DNA from: Caldicellulosiruptor diazotrophicus
GTDB lineage: Bacteria; Bacillota; Thermoanaerobacteria; Caldicellulosiruptorales; Caldicellulosiruptoraceae
Length of the DNA: 64,000 bases
Reading direction: 5' to 3'
NCBI RefSeq assembly: GCF_017347585.1
Contig: NZ_AP024480.1
Location: forward strand, 2,457,501-2,521,500
The notes beneath the pieces were generated by a model. That model did not search any database and was not told where the DNA came from. It saw only the letters and a program-made list of their open reading frames with translations. The position numbers and the translations under genes were made by a program. This document shows, piece after piece, positions 35,897-45,375 of the stretch; positions within the stretch are counted from its first letter, which is position 1; each line of letters begins with the position of its first letter.

Positions 35897-35913
35897 AAAA
35901 TCACCTACTTTAA

Positions 35914-35954
35914 AGTTACTAACTCCAGAGTTACTAACTTTAAAGTTAATAACT
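35914..35954 (-). promoter_or_regulatory. three palindromic iterons upstream of the ATPase pseudogene
   Basis: AGTTACTAACT occurs at 35914 and 35929, and AGTTAATAACT at 35944. Each is an 11-bp palindrome (AGTTA-N-TAACT), with an exact 15-bp period. They lie 18 bp before the start codon, where an operator for a dimeric regulator would be expected. Confidence 0.65.
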
Positions 35955-35987
35955 TTGAAATCAATAAATATTACAACATAGTTTTAG

Positions 35988-37094
35988 TCAGATTTCTATT
36001 GTGTTTTTGATTTTTCTGAGATACTCTAAAACTTTTTCTTCAAGCCAATCGTTAGAATCTTCTTTTGAAAAAACTTCTTCCATAGTACAAAAAGATTGCT
36101 GCTCTATTGTTTTTAATTCATTGAATTTCTCCTGAAGAATATTATCTTTCTCAATCTTCCTTGAGCCATCTTTTTCCCTAATTCTTACCTCGTCTTTTTC
36201 AAGGTCAAGATAACTGCACAAAAGAGGAGATTTTTCATCATACTTTTCTACATTTTTGATAATTGAATTTCTACTAAAATTCGCATAGCAGTAAGTACAA
36301 AAGTGTTTGCAGGTATTGAATATTCCAAGGTCTATGCTCTGAACACACCCGCACGCCTTTCTCTGATTGTTGTCTTTTTTGTATTCTTTATCTTCACAAA
36401 AACCTTTTTCTTTTCTGAGTTCCCTTATAAGCTCGCCATCCACACAGTGCGCTTTTTTCAGCCCCAGCTGTTCAATCGGCACATCTTCTGTGCATGTCTC
36501 AACACTCAGATTATATCTTTTCCCTATACTGCCTATTGCACCAAAGACATTGTAAAGCTCCTCTACCGAAAGATCCTTTGCATTTATTTTGTTCAGCTCA
36601 TCCACTGCCTTGCTGTAAAAGTCAACATAGCTTATTATGCACTTTTGAGTGTAAGGTGAAAGCTTTTCGCAGAGCTCCTCAAACTTTTCCTTATGGTAAC
36701 TAAGCGGCATTTTGTCGGTAATAATTATTGGGTCATATCTCCAGATAACTCTCTTTTTGCCTATCATGTTTGAAAGCTCTATAAAAGTTTGTATAACTTC
36801 ATCCTTTGGTGGAATATTAGGTTCTATGTCTTTGCCGTAAGGGGTAATTGTGAATTGAAAATAATAAGTATACTCTTCTAAGTACTTTAGCTTGTCTAGA
36901 AAATTTTTGGGATTTTTTGTCCAGAAGACTATGGCATCAACATCTTTTGGATGAAGCGACACTGCAAAAACCTGAGTAGGCCTCATGGGATTTCGATACA
37001 TTGCAAATCCTTCTTTTATTCTGTTTATAAACCAATCGCCGAAAAAAGCTGGGATATCTGTTCTTCTGCTTGCACTTATAATCAACTGTATCAT
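35988..37094 (-). CDS. DUF1848 iron-sulfur protein
   Basis: A 368-residue protein. The N-terminus LIISASRRTDIPAFFGDWF, the middle IVFWTKNPKNFL and RVIWRYDPI, and the C-terminal cysteine cluster CGCVQSIDLGIFNTCKHFCTYCYAN are the hallmarks of DUF1848. The family binds an Fe-S cluster and may be radical-SAM-related; the reaction is unknown. An alternative start is TTG 37085, with GGAG at better spacing. Confidence 0.88.
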   Translation of the reverse strand: MIQLIISASRRTDIPAFFGDWFINRIKEGFAMYRNPMRPTQVFAVSLHPKDVDAIVFWTKNPKNFLDKLKYLEEYTYYFQFTITPYGKDIEPNIPPKDEVIQTFIELSNMIGKKRVIWRYDPIIITDKMPLSYHKEKFEELCEKLSPYTQKCIISYVDFYSKAVDELNKINAKDLSVEELYNVFGAIGSIGKRYNLSVETCTEDVPIEQLGLKKAHCVDGELIRELRKEKGFCEDKEYKKDNNQRKACGCVQSIDLGIFNTCKHFCTYCYANFSRNSIIKNVEKYDEKSPLLCSYLDLEKDEVRIREKDGSRKIEKDNILQEKFNELKTIEQQSFCTMEEVFSKEDSNDWLEEKVLEYLRKIKNTIEI

Positions 37095-37129
37095 CTCCTA
37101 CTTATAAATTTTATAATACATTTCAGTTT

Positions 37130-37483
37130 TTAATTAGAACAAGCTGAATATTCATCCCACATCTCAAAATAGTCTTTTAAGTCTTCAGGTATATTAGAAA
37201 AGTCAACCCTGAAATCAGAATGTGCAGCGCCAAATTTAAGACTTGGGTCATCTTAGTATGGAAAGTAATATTTGATTACTGATATGTTATAGTATATCAT
37301 ACTTTGACAATCATAATCACGGATATTGCCATTATTCTTCCTTTTAAAGTGAACTCTTGGAAGGCATTTCTCACAAGTGCTTACTCTCTGATAGGTCGAA
37401 TTCAAAAAACGAAGACAAACAGGTGAGTGAAATTCTTTTGCAACCCTCATAATATCATACACAAGTAAATGCACTTTTTTCAC
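37130..37483 (-). pseudogene. hypothetical gene with an in-frame stop
   Basis: The frame starts MKKVHLLVYDIMRVAKEFHS and runs to a TAA at 37253-37255. It then continues open in the same frame for 40 more codons with sensible composition (DDPSLKFGAAHSDFRVDFSN, then EDLKDYFEMWDEYSACSN). The N-terminal half has a Cys pair (CEKC). I do not recognise the family. Position upstream of DUF1848 suggests a shared operon. Confidence 0.45.
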
Positions 37484-37719
37484 TCTCCTTCACAGACTGG
37501 AAATACAAAAGACATAGGCAATTTTAATATGAGATTTTGATAACTTTAAGGTCAAAAATTATGCGAATTTCATTTATGAACATGAAAATTTGGAACTTTC
37601 ATTATATTTGATAAATAATATTATTTGTATTTCAGTTTATATTTTCTTTTTTTGTTATAATGTTATTTATGATTTTTACTTTTTGTATTTTCATTTTTCA
37701 TAACTTTTTTACTTTTGCA

Positions 37720-37894
37720 TTTACCAATTGCTGTCGACCTGTAATCCCCCCAAAAACCCCCGGGGGTCGACAGCAAAAGGAAGTTTTTGACATGTGTTGA
37801 CTTGTAAGCTTTTGTGGTGTATAATAGAAATAACCTACTGCAGCTTGAAAACTTAACCATTTGTTCCTTGTGAGATTCCCCAAGCCATCTACGG
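37720..37894 (+). promoter_or_regulatory. CRISPR leader 2
   Basis: Same elements as leader 1: the TGTCGACC/GGTCGACA inverted repeat, TTGACT at 37797, a 17-bp spacer, TATAAT at 37820 and a conserved 70-bp tail. AT-rich sequence further upstream (37500-37720) contains an ATTATGCGAA motif also seen upstream of leader 3. Confidence 0.9.
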
Positions 37895-39643
37895 GTTTGT
37901 AGCCTCCCCTTTGGGGATTGAAACTTTTTTATATGAGCACTTCAACAATCCTTCTACTTTGTTTGTAGCCTCCCCTTTGGGGATTGAAACTGATGTAGTG
38001 CTGATTGTACAGTTTGATAGGATGATTGTTTGTAGCCTCCCCTTTGGGGATTGAAACTGAAAAAAATTTTATGTATATTGAGAATAGTAATTTGGTTTGT
38101 AGCCTCCCCTTTGGGGATTGAAACGGTCAAACTTTCTTGTTATCTTGTCAATCGTGTAATTTGTAGCCTCCCCTTTGGGGATTGAAACTTCATCGTTGTA
38201 ATTCAGCCCTGTTAGTTCACACAATTTGTAGCCTCCCCTTTGGGGATTGAAACTCAAATACATGAATTTTGCCTTTTTTAACTTGTTCATTTGTAGCCTC
38301 CCCTTTGGGGATTGAAACCCATCCAGAATAACTATATTATTCTGGATGGTAATAATTTGTAGCCTCCCCTTTGGGGATTGAAACTCCTTTTTTGATAATC
38401 TTTACCCTCCAAAACGACTAGTTTGTAGCCTCCCCTTTGGGGATTGAAACTTTCGTTTAACAGCTTTATAATGAGCCAATTTTGTGTTTGTAGCCTCCCC
38501 TTTGGGGATTGAAACTAAATCCTGCATTATAAAGCTTTTCTATAAGTTCAATAGTTTGTAGCCTCCCCTTTGGGGATTGAAACTTGAATAAATCGTAATT
38601 TGTAACATAGCCTTTTTGTTTGTAGCCTCCCCTTTGGGGATTGAAACAAATGCTTTCTATTCCACGGGCATATTCTTGAATTACAGTTTGTAGCCTCCCC
38701 TTTGGGGATTGAAACTCTATTTCCTTTTTATCACCGCGCACATACCAATTGAGTTTGTAGCCTCCCCTTTGGGGATTGAAACTCTTTTCTCATTATTTTT
38801 CAACCCTCCATTTCTTTTGTTTGTAGCCTCCCCTTTGGGGATTGAAACAAGTTTTTAGTTATAGTGGCAATGCTTTTAGAGGAGTTTGTAGCCTCCCCTT
38901 TGGGGATTGAAACATAACCTGTGCATTTTGATCAGCAGGATTGTTCACAAGTTTGTAGCCTCCCCTTTGGGGATTGAAACACACTACTTAGAGACATGCG
39001 CAGTATAGAGTTTTATTGTTTGTAGCCTCCCCTTTGGGGATTGAAACTCAAGACAGTATTATATTAACACAAGCGAAGCAATAAAGTTTGTAGCCTCCCC
39101 TTTGGGGATTGAAACTAACTCTGCCATCAGCTGTTTTAAAAGCACCTTCTCTGTTTGTAGCCTCCCCTTTGGGGATTGAAACAATTTACATCCGCACTGC
39201 AACCGCACAGCACCTGCGTTTGTAGCCTCCCCTTTGGGGATTGAAACTCAATCACTCTGTCAGTCTTCTCTTTAGCTTCATTAGTTTGTAGCCTCCCCTT
39301 TGGGGATTGAAACCATCTGCTGCTGCCATGAGTTTTGCTGCCATTTCCCGTTTGTAGCCTCCCCTTTGGGGATTGAAACTCCTCCCAATTGGCAGGGCCT
39401 GGTAGACATCCTAGTTTGTAGCCTCCCCTTTGGGGATTGAAACTGAAAAGCTGAACAGGAATATCAATCGTGCGTACTAATTTGTAGCCTCCCCTTTGGG
39501 GATTGAAACAGGCTCAGCTCTGTCAATACTCCCATGTGAAAAGCATTTGTAGCCTCCCCTTTGGGGATTGAAACAAAGTAATTCCCGCTGCCTTCGGATA
39601 TCCACCACCACCAGTTTGTAGCCTCCCCTTTGGGGATTGAAAC
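37895..39643 (+). CRISPR. CRISPR array 2 (27 repeats, 26 spacers)
   Basis: The repeat is as in array 1 but with C at base 12 (CCTCCCC). Repeats start at 37895, 37961, 38028 and so on to 39614, with spacers of 34-38 bp. About six repeats have A instead of G at base 1. One spacer (38254-38288) is shared with array 3, and one (38319-38354) is a near-perfect hairpin. The last repeat is followed by phage-like coding sequence. Confidence 0.98.
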
Positions 39644-39690
39644 ACTGAAGCGGAAAGAGAGAAAATCAAGGATATTTGGAGTGATGAAGA

Positions 39691-39939
39691 ATGATGTATG
39701 ATACTTATTCTTCGCTAAAAGAGTTTATTGATGACTTAAAAGCGGTTGGTGAAATAGAGTTTGAATATAATGACAAGCATTATTCGCTTTTGTATTATGA
39801 TAAAATCTATATTTGTGAGTATAACAAACCGGAAACTGAGGAAGAGTATGACACCATTGAGGAGTTTTTAAATAACTACAAGATTGACGGAACATCAATT
39901 AAAGACTTGGCGACAAGAATCAAAGTGATATTCCACTAA
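39691..39939 (+). CDS. small acidic protein, phage-like
   Basis: An 82-residue acidic protein (MMYDTYSSLKEFIDDLKAVG) resembling small hypothetical proteins of Clostridial phages. An upstream reading frame begins at the end of the last repeat, reads EAEREKIKDIWSDEE, and ends in a TGA that overlaps this ATG. This looks like two neighbouring phage genes fused to the end of array 2. It may not be expressed. Confidence 0.5.
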   Translation: MMYDTYSSLKEFIDDLKAVGEIEFEYNDKHYSLLYYDKIYICEYNKPETEEEYDTIEEFLNNYKIDGTSIKDLATRIKVIFH

Positions 39940-40043
39940 CCAACCACCCAACCCAACAGTGTTGAGGTGGTATTTTTATGTCTTCTTGTAAGGGAGTGAG
40001 TGTCATGGCTGAGAAGGTTAGCAACAGAGTATGGGGCGAAATC

Positions 40044-40186
40044 GTTTGTAGCCTTACCGTTGGAGATTGAAGGTGGTAGGAGATTTTGTAGACTCCTCGT
40101 TTGGGATTGTAATAAGGTGAATTTTAACCTCTATGTCGGAAATTGAGAGGAAAGGAGTGGATAGCCTTTTCTTTGTGGATTGAAAA
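40044..40186 (+). repeat. cluster of four degenerate CRISPR repeats, period 36-40 bp
   Basis: Degenerate repeats start at 40044 (GTTTGTAGCCTTACCGTTGG), 40084 (TTTTGTAGACTCCTCGTTTG), about 40120 and 40157 (GTGGATAGCCTTTTCTTTGT). They are separated by only about 6-10 bp, far less than normal spacers. The last two match the mini-array at 60622-60687. No strong promoter is visible directly upstream. Confidence 0.75.
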
Positions 40187-40192
40187 AAGAAA

Positions 40193-40942
40193 GTGATAGT
40201 CACTTCTTGGAATCTGAAATATATTCTGATTGAGAACCAGTCAACTGTAAAAAAAGAGATGCAGCAAAAGATTTTAAAGTACATGATAAGTTTATGGGCG
40301 GAGGAGATAAGAAAAGGGGTCCAAATCCTGCCAGCAATTATACCGATAGTTGTATACAATGGAATAGGTGAAAGATGGAGTATATCAACCGACCTTATGG
40401 AAGCATTTGACATATTTAAGGATGATGTGTTTAGATACAGAGTAGTTGACATAATAGAGCTTAATGTAGAGGAGCTTTTGGAAAGAGAAAAGGATGTACT
40501 GCTACCTATAGTGTTTTATCTTGAGCAGGTAAGAGAAGACAGGGGTGAGCTGATAAGAAGGCTTTTAGAGGTTGAGAAGAACTTAAAGAAGCTGAGCAAA
40601 AAGAATGTAGATAGATTTTTGGAATGGTCGTATCGCATTATAAGGCCAAGGCTTTCTGAAGATCAAAAGCCAGAGTACGATAGAGTTGCAAGAAGGTTGA
40701 AAGAAGGAGGAGTGAATGCCATGGGTGAGTTTATATCAAATGTTGCAAGACTTCTAGATGAGGCAAAGACAAAAGATTTCATGGCAGGTAAACTTGAAGG
40801 CAAACTCGAAGGTAAACTAGAAGCCTCAATAGTGTTTGCAAAAAGATTAATAAAAAAGGGGTTTAGTGATGAAGAGATTGCAGAACTTACAAAGCTTCAG
40901 ATTGAAAAAGTCAAAGAATTGAGAAAATCCATAGTAAATTGA
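40193..40942 (+). pseudogene. Rpn-family nuclease, 5'-deleted copy of 60808-61785
   Basis: About 249 codons are almost identical to the C-terminal two thirds of the Rpn gene at 60808-61785. The promoter, start and first 75-80 codons (about 315 bp) are deleted: the sequence matching 60711-60727 joins directly to that matching 61037 at a short ATA overlap. Part of the catalytic nuclease core is lost. The KLEG linker has three units here versus five in the full copy. Confidence 0.85.
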
Positions 40943-40970
40943 GAATATTTGAACATAAAATAGTAAGTAA

Positions 40971-40997
40971 GGGTATCCAAAAAGATGATGGATACCC
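40971..40997. terminator. hairpin between convergent rpn fragment and cas2
   Basis: GGGTATCC pairs with GGATACCC, with an 11-nt loop, followed by CCTT. It likely serves both directions weakly. Confidence 0.6.
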
Positions 40998-41026
40998 CCT
41001 TGAGGTTTCCCATTTATTTTGATTCA

Positions 41027-41290
41027 CTATGTCATAAAATCCACAGGATTTTTTTCAATGCCAATTATTTGCCTTTCTGAGTACCAGGTATTTTGAAATT
41101 TGTAGATAATAACCGAATCTTCAGACAAATCCAGTATTCTTTCAAGTTCGAGAATTAGTCTTCTCAATGTCCCCTCTGATATATTTCCTTCAAATACCGA
41201 ATTTTGTACCCATGTAAGATATTGTCTGCATTTTTTCAAAGCTTTTGCCACCCGTTTTTCATTGACATCATAAACAAGAATCACAAACAT
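41027..41290 (-). CDS. cas2: CRISPR-associated endoribonuclease Cas2
   Basis: An 87-residue protein starting MFVILVYDVNEKRVAKALKK, with the first-strand Asp (YDV) and the SVFEGNISEG motif. It forms the Cas1-Cas2 integrase that inserts new spacers. The ATG at 41290 is chosen because GGAG lies upstream; it begins 6 nt after the cas1 stop. It is the last gene of the cas operon. Confidence 0.95.
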   Translation of the reverse strand: MFVILVYDVNEKRVAKALKKCRQYLTWVQNSVFEGNISEGTLRRLILELERILDLSEDSVIIYKFQNTWYSERQIIGIEKNPVDFMT

Positions 41291-41295
41291 AGCTC

Positions 41296-42288
41296 CTACC
41301 ACCTTGCAACAAAAGGTTTGTATTCTATATTTTCTAAAAACAACTTCTGAAGCTTATATGCTTCCATCCGAATAAGCCTTTTGTAGCTCACCTGAGTGTT
41401 CAATTTTGGATGCATAATGGTTGAGTAAAGCTTTTGGTTGTACTCAGAGATAAACAATTTTTTGCCCTGGTCATTTAGAATAATTCCATTTAGTTCCTTT
41501 TCAAAATGTTTTTCGCTCAGCACTTTCTTGTTAACAAGAGAAAAAATTACTCTGTCAACAATTATGGGCTTGAAGATTTCAGAAATATCCAAATTCAAAG
41601 AAAACTTACGCTGGTTTGTAGAATGTAGATACCCAATGCGTGGGTCAAGCTGTGTCTGGTAAATCTCTCCAAGAGTTGTAGCATACAAAAGAGAATTTCC
41701 AAAGCTAATCAGAGCATTTATCCTGTCAAGAGGTGGATTTTTGCTCCTGCGGACAAATGTAAAATTTTCATCATCCAGTATCTTGTTAAAACACTTATAG
41801 TAGATTTCTCTTATATTCCCTTCCAAAGCCATAAGCGTATTTACATCACTGCAGGCGCTTATGTTATGGCGCATTCTTTCGATAGTTTCTATCTCATCTT
41901 TTAACATATTTCCACGGGAATTGTAGTACCTCAGAACCACAAGCATGTTCAAAACAGCACCTTCAACAATTGACCTTGCAATGGTTATTCTTTTATTATA
42001 GTCGTTGTAAAATTCTACCTGCTTGAGTATCACAATGCCTGAGTTGTAATGTTCGCGCGGGTAGTATGTACCAACGTAGTACTCATACCTGTTGAAAAAG
42101 TGTACACATATATTCTTTTCTGTCATGAACTCCAAAAATCTTTTGTTTATGTCAACCTCTCCAAATATAAAAACTGATTCTATCTCTTCAACAGGAAAAT
42201 ATTTTTTGCCCTCATCTGTTTCAAACATGATGGTGTTATCTTTCCTTCTTAAAAATCCTGAATTGAACACATAAAGGTCTTTTTTCAC
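41296..42288 (-). CDS. cas1: CRISPR-associated integrase Cas1 (type I-B)
   Basis: A 330-residue protein of the Cas1b type: beta-rich N-terminus (YVFNSGFLRRKDNTIMFETD, VFIFGEVDINKRFLEFM), helical C-terminus with the metal-binding residues Glu (in ALEGNIREIYY), His (in GYLHSTNQRKFSLNLD) and Asp/Glu further on. It catalyses spacer integration with Cas2. Downstream of cas4. Confidence 0.97.
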   Translation of the reverse strand: MKKDLYVFNSGFLRRKDNTIMFETDEGKKYFPVEEIESVFIFGEVDINKRFLEFMTEKNICVHFFNRYEYYVGTYYPREHYNSGIVILKQVEFYNDYNKRITIARSIVEGAVLNMLVVLRYYNSRGNMLKDEIETIERMRHNISACSDVNTLMALEGNIREIYYKCFNKILDDENFTFVRRSKNPPLDRINALISFGNSLLYATTLGEIYQTQLDPRIGYLHSTNQRKFSLNLDISEIFKPIIVDRVIFSLVNKKVLSEKHFEKELNGIILNDQGKKLFISEYNQKLYSTIMHPKLNTQVSYKRLIRMEAYKLQKLFLENIEYKPFVARW

Positions 42289-42333
42289 TTCAAATCACCC
42301 CGAAAAGTTTTTTGAAGACATTTGACTTGTTTT

Positions 42334-42831
42334 TCAAGCAAAACAATATTCCCTGTAAGCACACTTTGGACAATATCGGCATGTGGCTGCAGGAGGCGGG
42401 CTTTCTTTTTCAATTATCGTTTCAATCTCAGCTATCATCTTTTCCAATTTTTCTTCTTCCTCAGCTGTCAGAACAACCTCTTCCTTTTTTCTTTCCTCTG
42501 GATAAAAAAGCACTCCTTTTGCTGAAATTCCTGCTTCTTTTAGAAGCTTTATATAAAACAAAAGCTGATACCTTGATGCTTCTTTGAACCTTGAAGATTT
42601 CTTTGTTTCACCAATCACTATCTCATCTTTATCCTGATACAGAATGTCAAACACTGCATTGCCGAATTTTATTTCCTTCTGATCTTTCCTGTAATAATAC
42701 TCATGAAGAAACCTGCCAAGCACAATGTTATCGTCGTTCTCATCTGGCAAGATGCTATGTGCCATGAGCCACACCTGTCTTTTGCAGATGTTGTAATACC
42801 AGATGTAAACACCTGTCATGTAAATATCCAT
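42334..42831 (-). CDS. cas4: CRISPR-associated exonuclease Cas4
   Basis: About 165 residues from ATG 42831. It shows the Cas4 pattern: first cluster Cys in YNICKRQVWLMAH, His in LGRFLHEYYY, catalytic Asp and Glu-Lys in FDILYQ ... VIGETKKSS, and a C-terminal cluster CRYCPKCAYREYC. It trims prespacers and checks their PAM. A longer frame overlaps cas3 but has no support. Confidence 0.95.
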   Translation of the reverse strand: MDIYMTGVYIWYYNICKRQVWLMAHSILPDENDDNIVLGRFLHEYYYRKDQKEIKFGNAVFDILYQDKDEIVIGETKKSSRFKEASRYQLLFYIKLLKEAGISAKGVLFYPEERKKEEVVLTAEEEEKLEKMIAEIETIIEKESPPPAATCRYCPKCAYREYCFA

Positions 42832-42859
42832 TTTCAAAACACCATCCTGTTTCTTAAAC

Positions 42860-45283
42860 TCAGGCAAAAATAATATGGTCGTTTGGGTCATACACAAATC
42901 CTGTCTTAGGGCTATAGTATCGCTGGCAGGATGTGGGTGGCAAAGATAATATTCCTTTCTCTTCATCAAAAATCTGGGCGTATTTTATTGGCACAGAAAT
43001 TGTATATTCAAAAAGGATATTTTTAAGTTTAAGATAGATTTCTCTTCTTTCGTAATAATCTTTAATGGAAAAAGAGTCTATATACCTTTGATAAGCATCT
43101 TCTATTTCTTCATTGCTTCTTATGATAACGCTGACATACCCACCCCGCTGCTGGATAAGACTAAACCTTGAAATTGTGAGTTCTTCCTTTTCCAGAATAC
43201 TGTCAAACTTTAAAAGCCTTATTGCCTTCAAAAACTCATCAGACTTTTTAAATGATTTATTTTCTTTTATCATCCTGAAATAACTATCAATCAGCATACC
43301 ATAGTCTTTTTCTTCCACTTCAAGATGCTTCAAAAGAAGTCCTCTTGATATTTCAATTGCCGTGTTGCCATAAACTCTTTTTGCAAAGGTTATGCCACTT
43401 TCATCTTTCATGTTTACAACCAGCACACTACCCTGGCTTTTTTCATTGTGCCTGTTGCACCTTCCTGCACACTGGATTATTGAATCAATAGGAGCTATGT
43501 CTCTTACTACACAATCAAAGTCAATGTCTACCCCTGCCTCAATCACCTGAGTTGAAACAACAATGGGTTTTGCACCACTTTCTAACATTTTTTCAATTTT
43601 CTTTATAATATCTTTTCTATCTTTTGGTACAAGGCTTGCTGAAAGGTAAATAACCTCTTTATTTTTGAGGTTGTTTTTTATGCCATTGTAGATTTGATGC
43701 GACTGATTTATGGTGTTGGCAACAATCAAAAACGATTTTTCGTCTTCATATACCTCTTGTAAGAAGAAATCCACAAATTCAGCTACTTTTAAATCGCTGT
43801 GGTGATACATAAGCTTTGTTCTGTTAAAAATTGAATAGTCACAAAACCCTGCAAGCTCACAAGCATCTTCGAATATAAGCGGTTTTGTGGCTGTCATGAG
43901 AATAATCTTGCACCTGAAAAGCTGTGTTAGTTTCTTTAAAACCTCTTCAACAAGCGGCAAAAGCTCAACATCAATTGCCTGAATCTCATCAAGGAGAAGT
44001 ACTGAGTCATAAAAAGTATGAAATTTTTTGAGCATCCTGTTTCTGTTCGAAATTAAAGTTTCAAGCAGCTGGACAAATGTTGTCACTACAAACCCAGATG
44101 TCCAGTTTTCTATAAAACACTCTGAAGCAACTTTTTCAAATACAGTAATTTCATCTGTAATTTCTTTTAGCGCTCCTTCTTTCCCCCTGAATTCAACATC
44201 AGTTAAATGATGGTGTTTTAACAAGTACCTGTCTCTGTTTTTTTCAAAATCTTCTATTGCCTTAAATAGATTTTCGACAACATGGTAGTTTTGGTCTATT
44301 ATAGAGGTAAACGGAAGAGCATATATTATCCTACCAGACTTTTCCAAAATCTCTTTCAGTTTTAATGCTGCAAAAACTCCTGCCAAAGTCTTTCCTGTAC
44401 CAGTTGGTGTTGTGATTGAAAATATATCTTTCTCTTTGTTCTTTTCAATATTTGAAAGCACAGCCTCAAACACACTTTGCCTTATTCTCTGCAGATTTTT
44501 GTCCTGAGTTGGTTTGATAACTTTGTCTCTTGCCACAATAAGTCTGTCTGACGAAGCATAGCAAGGAAACAGTAACTTGTAATTTGCAGCCGACATCTTG
44601 TCTGCCCATATGAGAAGAGAATACAACTTTTGCTGGGCAAAATAAAGCTCAGTTCCATCTTTGAAAGCCTGCGGTATCATACCAATCATGCGAATGCCAT
44701 ATTCAATTCTTTTAAGATATCTTAGGATATCCTCTATAAAACCCCTTTGCTGTGCCAAAAACTTTTCAAATTTGTTGCCAAGTCCAATTTTTTCAAGCAA
44801 AGGTTTTATATCTTCAGCGTTGCACCTCAAATCCTCAATCTGAACATAGGCATCATCTATTTTCTGAACAAGGTTTATATCTGCCTTGAAATCTCCTTTA
44901 AACTTTTCTGGCAGGTTCTTGCTAATATCCTTGACATCTCCGTGATGGTGAAGAATGCAAGCGTAAATCAAAAGAGATATGACTTCATCTAAAGAAGCTG
45001 GGGGGTTCATCTGTTGTAAGCACAGTCCTTTCTTTTGCATCCAGCAAAAGACTCCAAAGATGGCTGATAAAAAACCATGCTGTGAATGCTTGCTTGATAC
45101 ACCGCTAAGATGACTTTGAAAAAATGTTGTAAATTTCCCAAAGTCATGACAAAGACATATAATTTGCAGCGCTTCTTTTTCCCAGTTCTTAAGCTCAACA
45201 TTTGCCTTCATAGCATAGTGATAAACTTCAAGAAGGTGATCATAAAGAAGCTTATCAGGATTTTTGTGAGAATAATACTCCAT
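42860..45283 (-). CDS. cas3: CRISPR-associated helicase-nuclease Cas3 (HD + DExD/H)
   Basis: An 807-residue protein. The N-terminal HD domain has HLLEVYHYAMKA and CHDFGKFTTFFQSHL (about residues 16 and 49), and a second His pair in CILHHHGD. The helicase shows motif I TPTGTGKTLAGVFA, motif II LLDEIQAID and motif VI QCAGRCNRH. It degrades DNA recruited by the type I-B Cascade. A hairpin with T run lies in the 92 bp before it. Confidence 0.97.
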   Translation of the reverse strand: MEYYSHKNPDKLLYDHLLEVYHYAMKANVELKNWEKEALQIICLCHDFGKFTTFFQSHLSGVSSKHSQHGFLSAIFGVFCWMQKKGLCLQQMNPPASLDEVISLLIYACILHHHGDVKDISKNLPEKFKGDFKADINLVQKIDDAYVQIEDLRCNAEDIKPLLEKIGLGNKFEKFLAQQRGFIEDILRYLKRIEYGIRMIGMIPQAFKDGTELYFAQQKLYSLLIWADKMSAANYKLLFPCYASSDRLIVARDKVIKPTQDKNLQRIRQSVFEAVLSNIEKNKEKDIFSITTPTGTGKTLAGVFAALKLKEILEKSGRIIYALPFTSIIDQNYHVVENLFKAIEDFEKNRDRYLLKHHHLTDVEFRGKEGALKEITDEITVFEKVASECFIENWTSGFVVTTFVQLLETLISNRNRMLKKFHTFYDSVLLLDEIQAIDVELLPLVEEVLKKLTQLFRCKIILMTATKPLIFEDACELAGFCDYSIFNRTKLMYHHSDLKVAEFVDFFLQEVYEDEKSFLIVANTINQSHQIYNGIKNNLKNKEVIYLSASLVPKDRKDIIKKIEKMLESGAKPIVVSTQVIEAGVDIDFDCVVRDIAPIDSIIQCAGRCNRHNEKSQGSVLVVNMKDESGITFAKRVYGNTAIEISRGLLLKHLEVEEKDYGMLIDSYFRMIKENKSFKKSDEFLKAIRLLKFDSILEKEELTISRFSLIQQRGGYVSVIIRSNEEIEDAYQRYIDSFSIKDYYERREIYLKLKNILFEYTISVPIKYAQIFDEEKGILSLPPTSCQRYYSPKTGFVYDPNDHIIFA

Positions 45284-45339
45284 ACAAATCCCACCTTTTT
45301 GACAATATATAAAAACTTTTTTGACAAAACAAGAAAAAC

Positions 45340-45365
45340 GCCATCTGGGCTATCCCCCAAATGGC
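45340..45365 (-). terminator. hairpin between cas5 and cas3
   Basis: Read leftwards, GCCATTTGGG pairs with CCCAGATGGC and is followed by GTTTTTCTTGTTTT. It looks like a terminator or attenuator that would lower cas3, cas4, cas1 and cas2 transcription relative to cas8b-cas7-cas5. Confidence 0.7.
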
Positions 45366-45375
45366 AAAAGATTTT

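Noticed and set aside
42832-42969. Longer start for cas4 overlapping the end of cas3
   Set aside because: The added residues (YYLCHPHPASDT) are the cas3 sequence in another frame and do not match Cas4; the ATG at 42831 fits the family.
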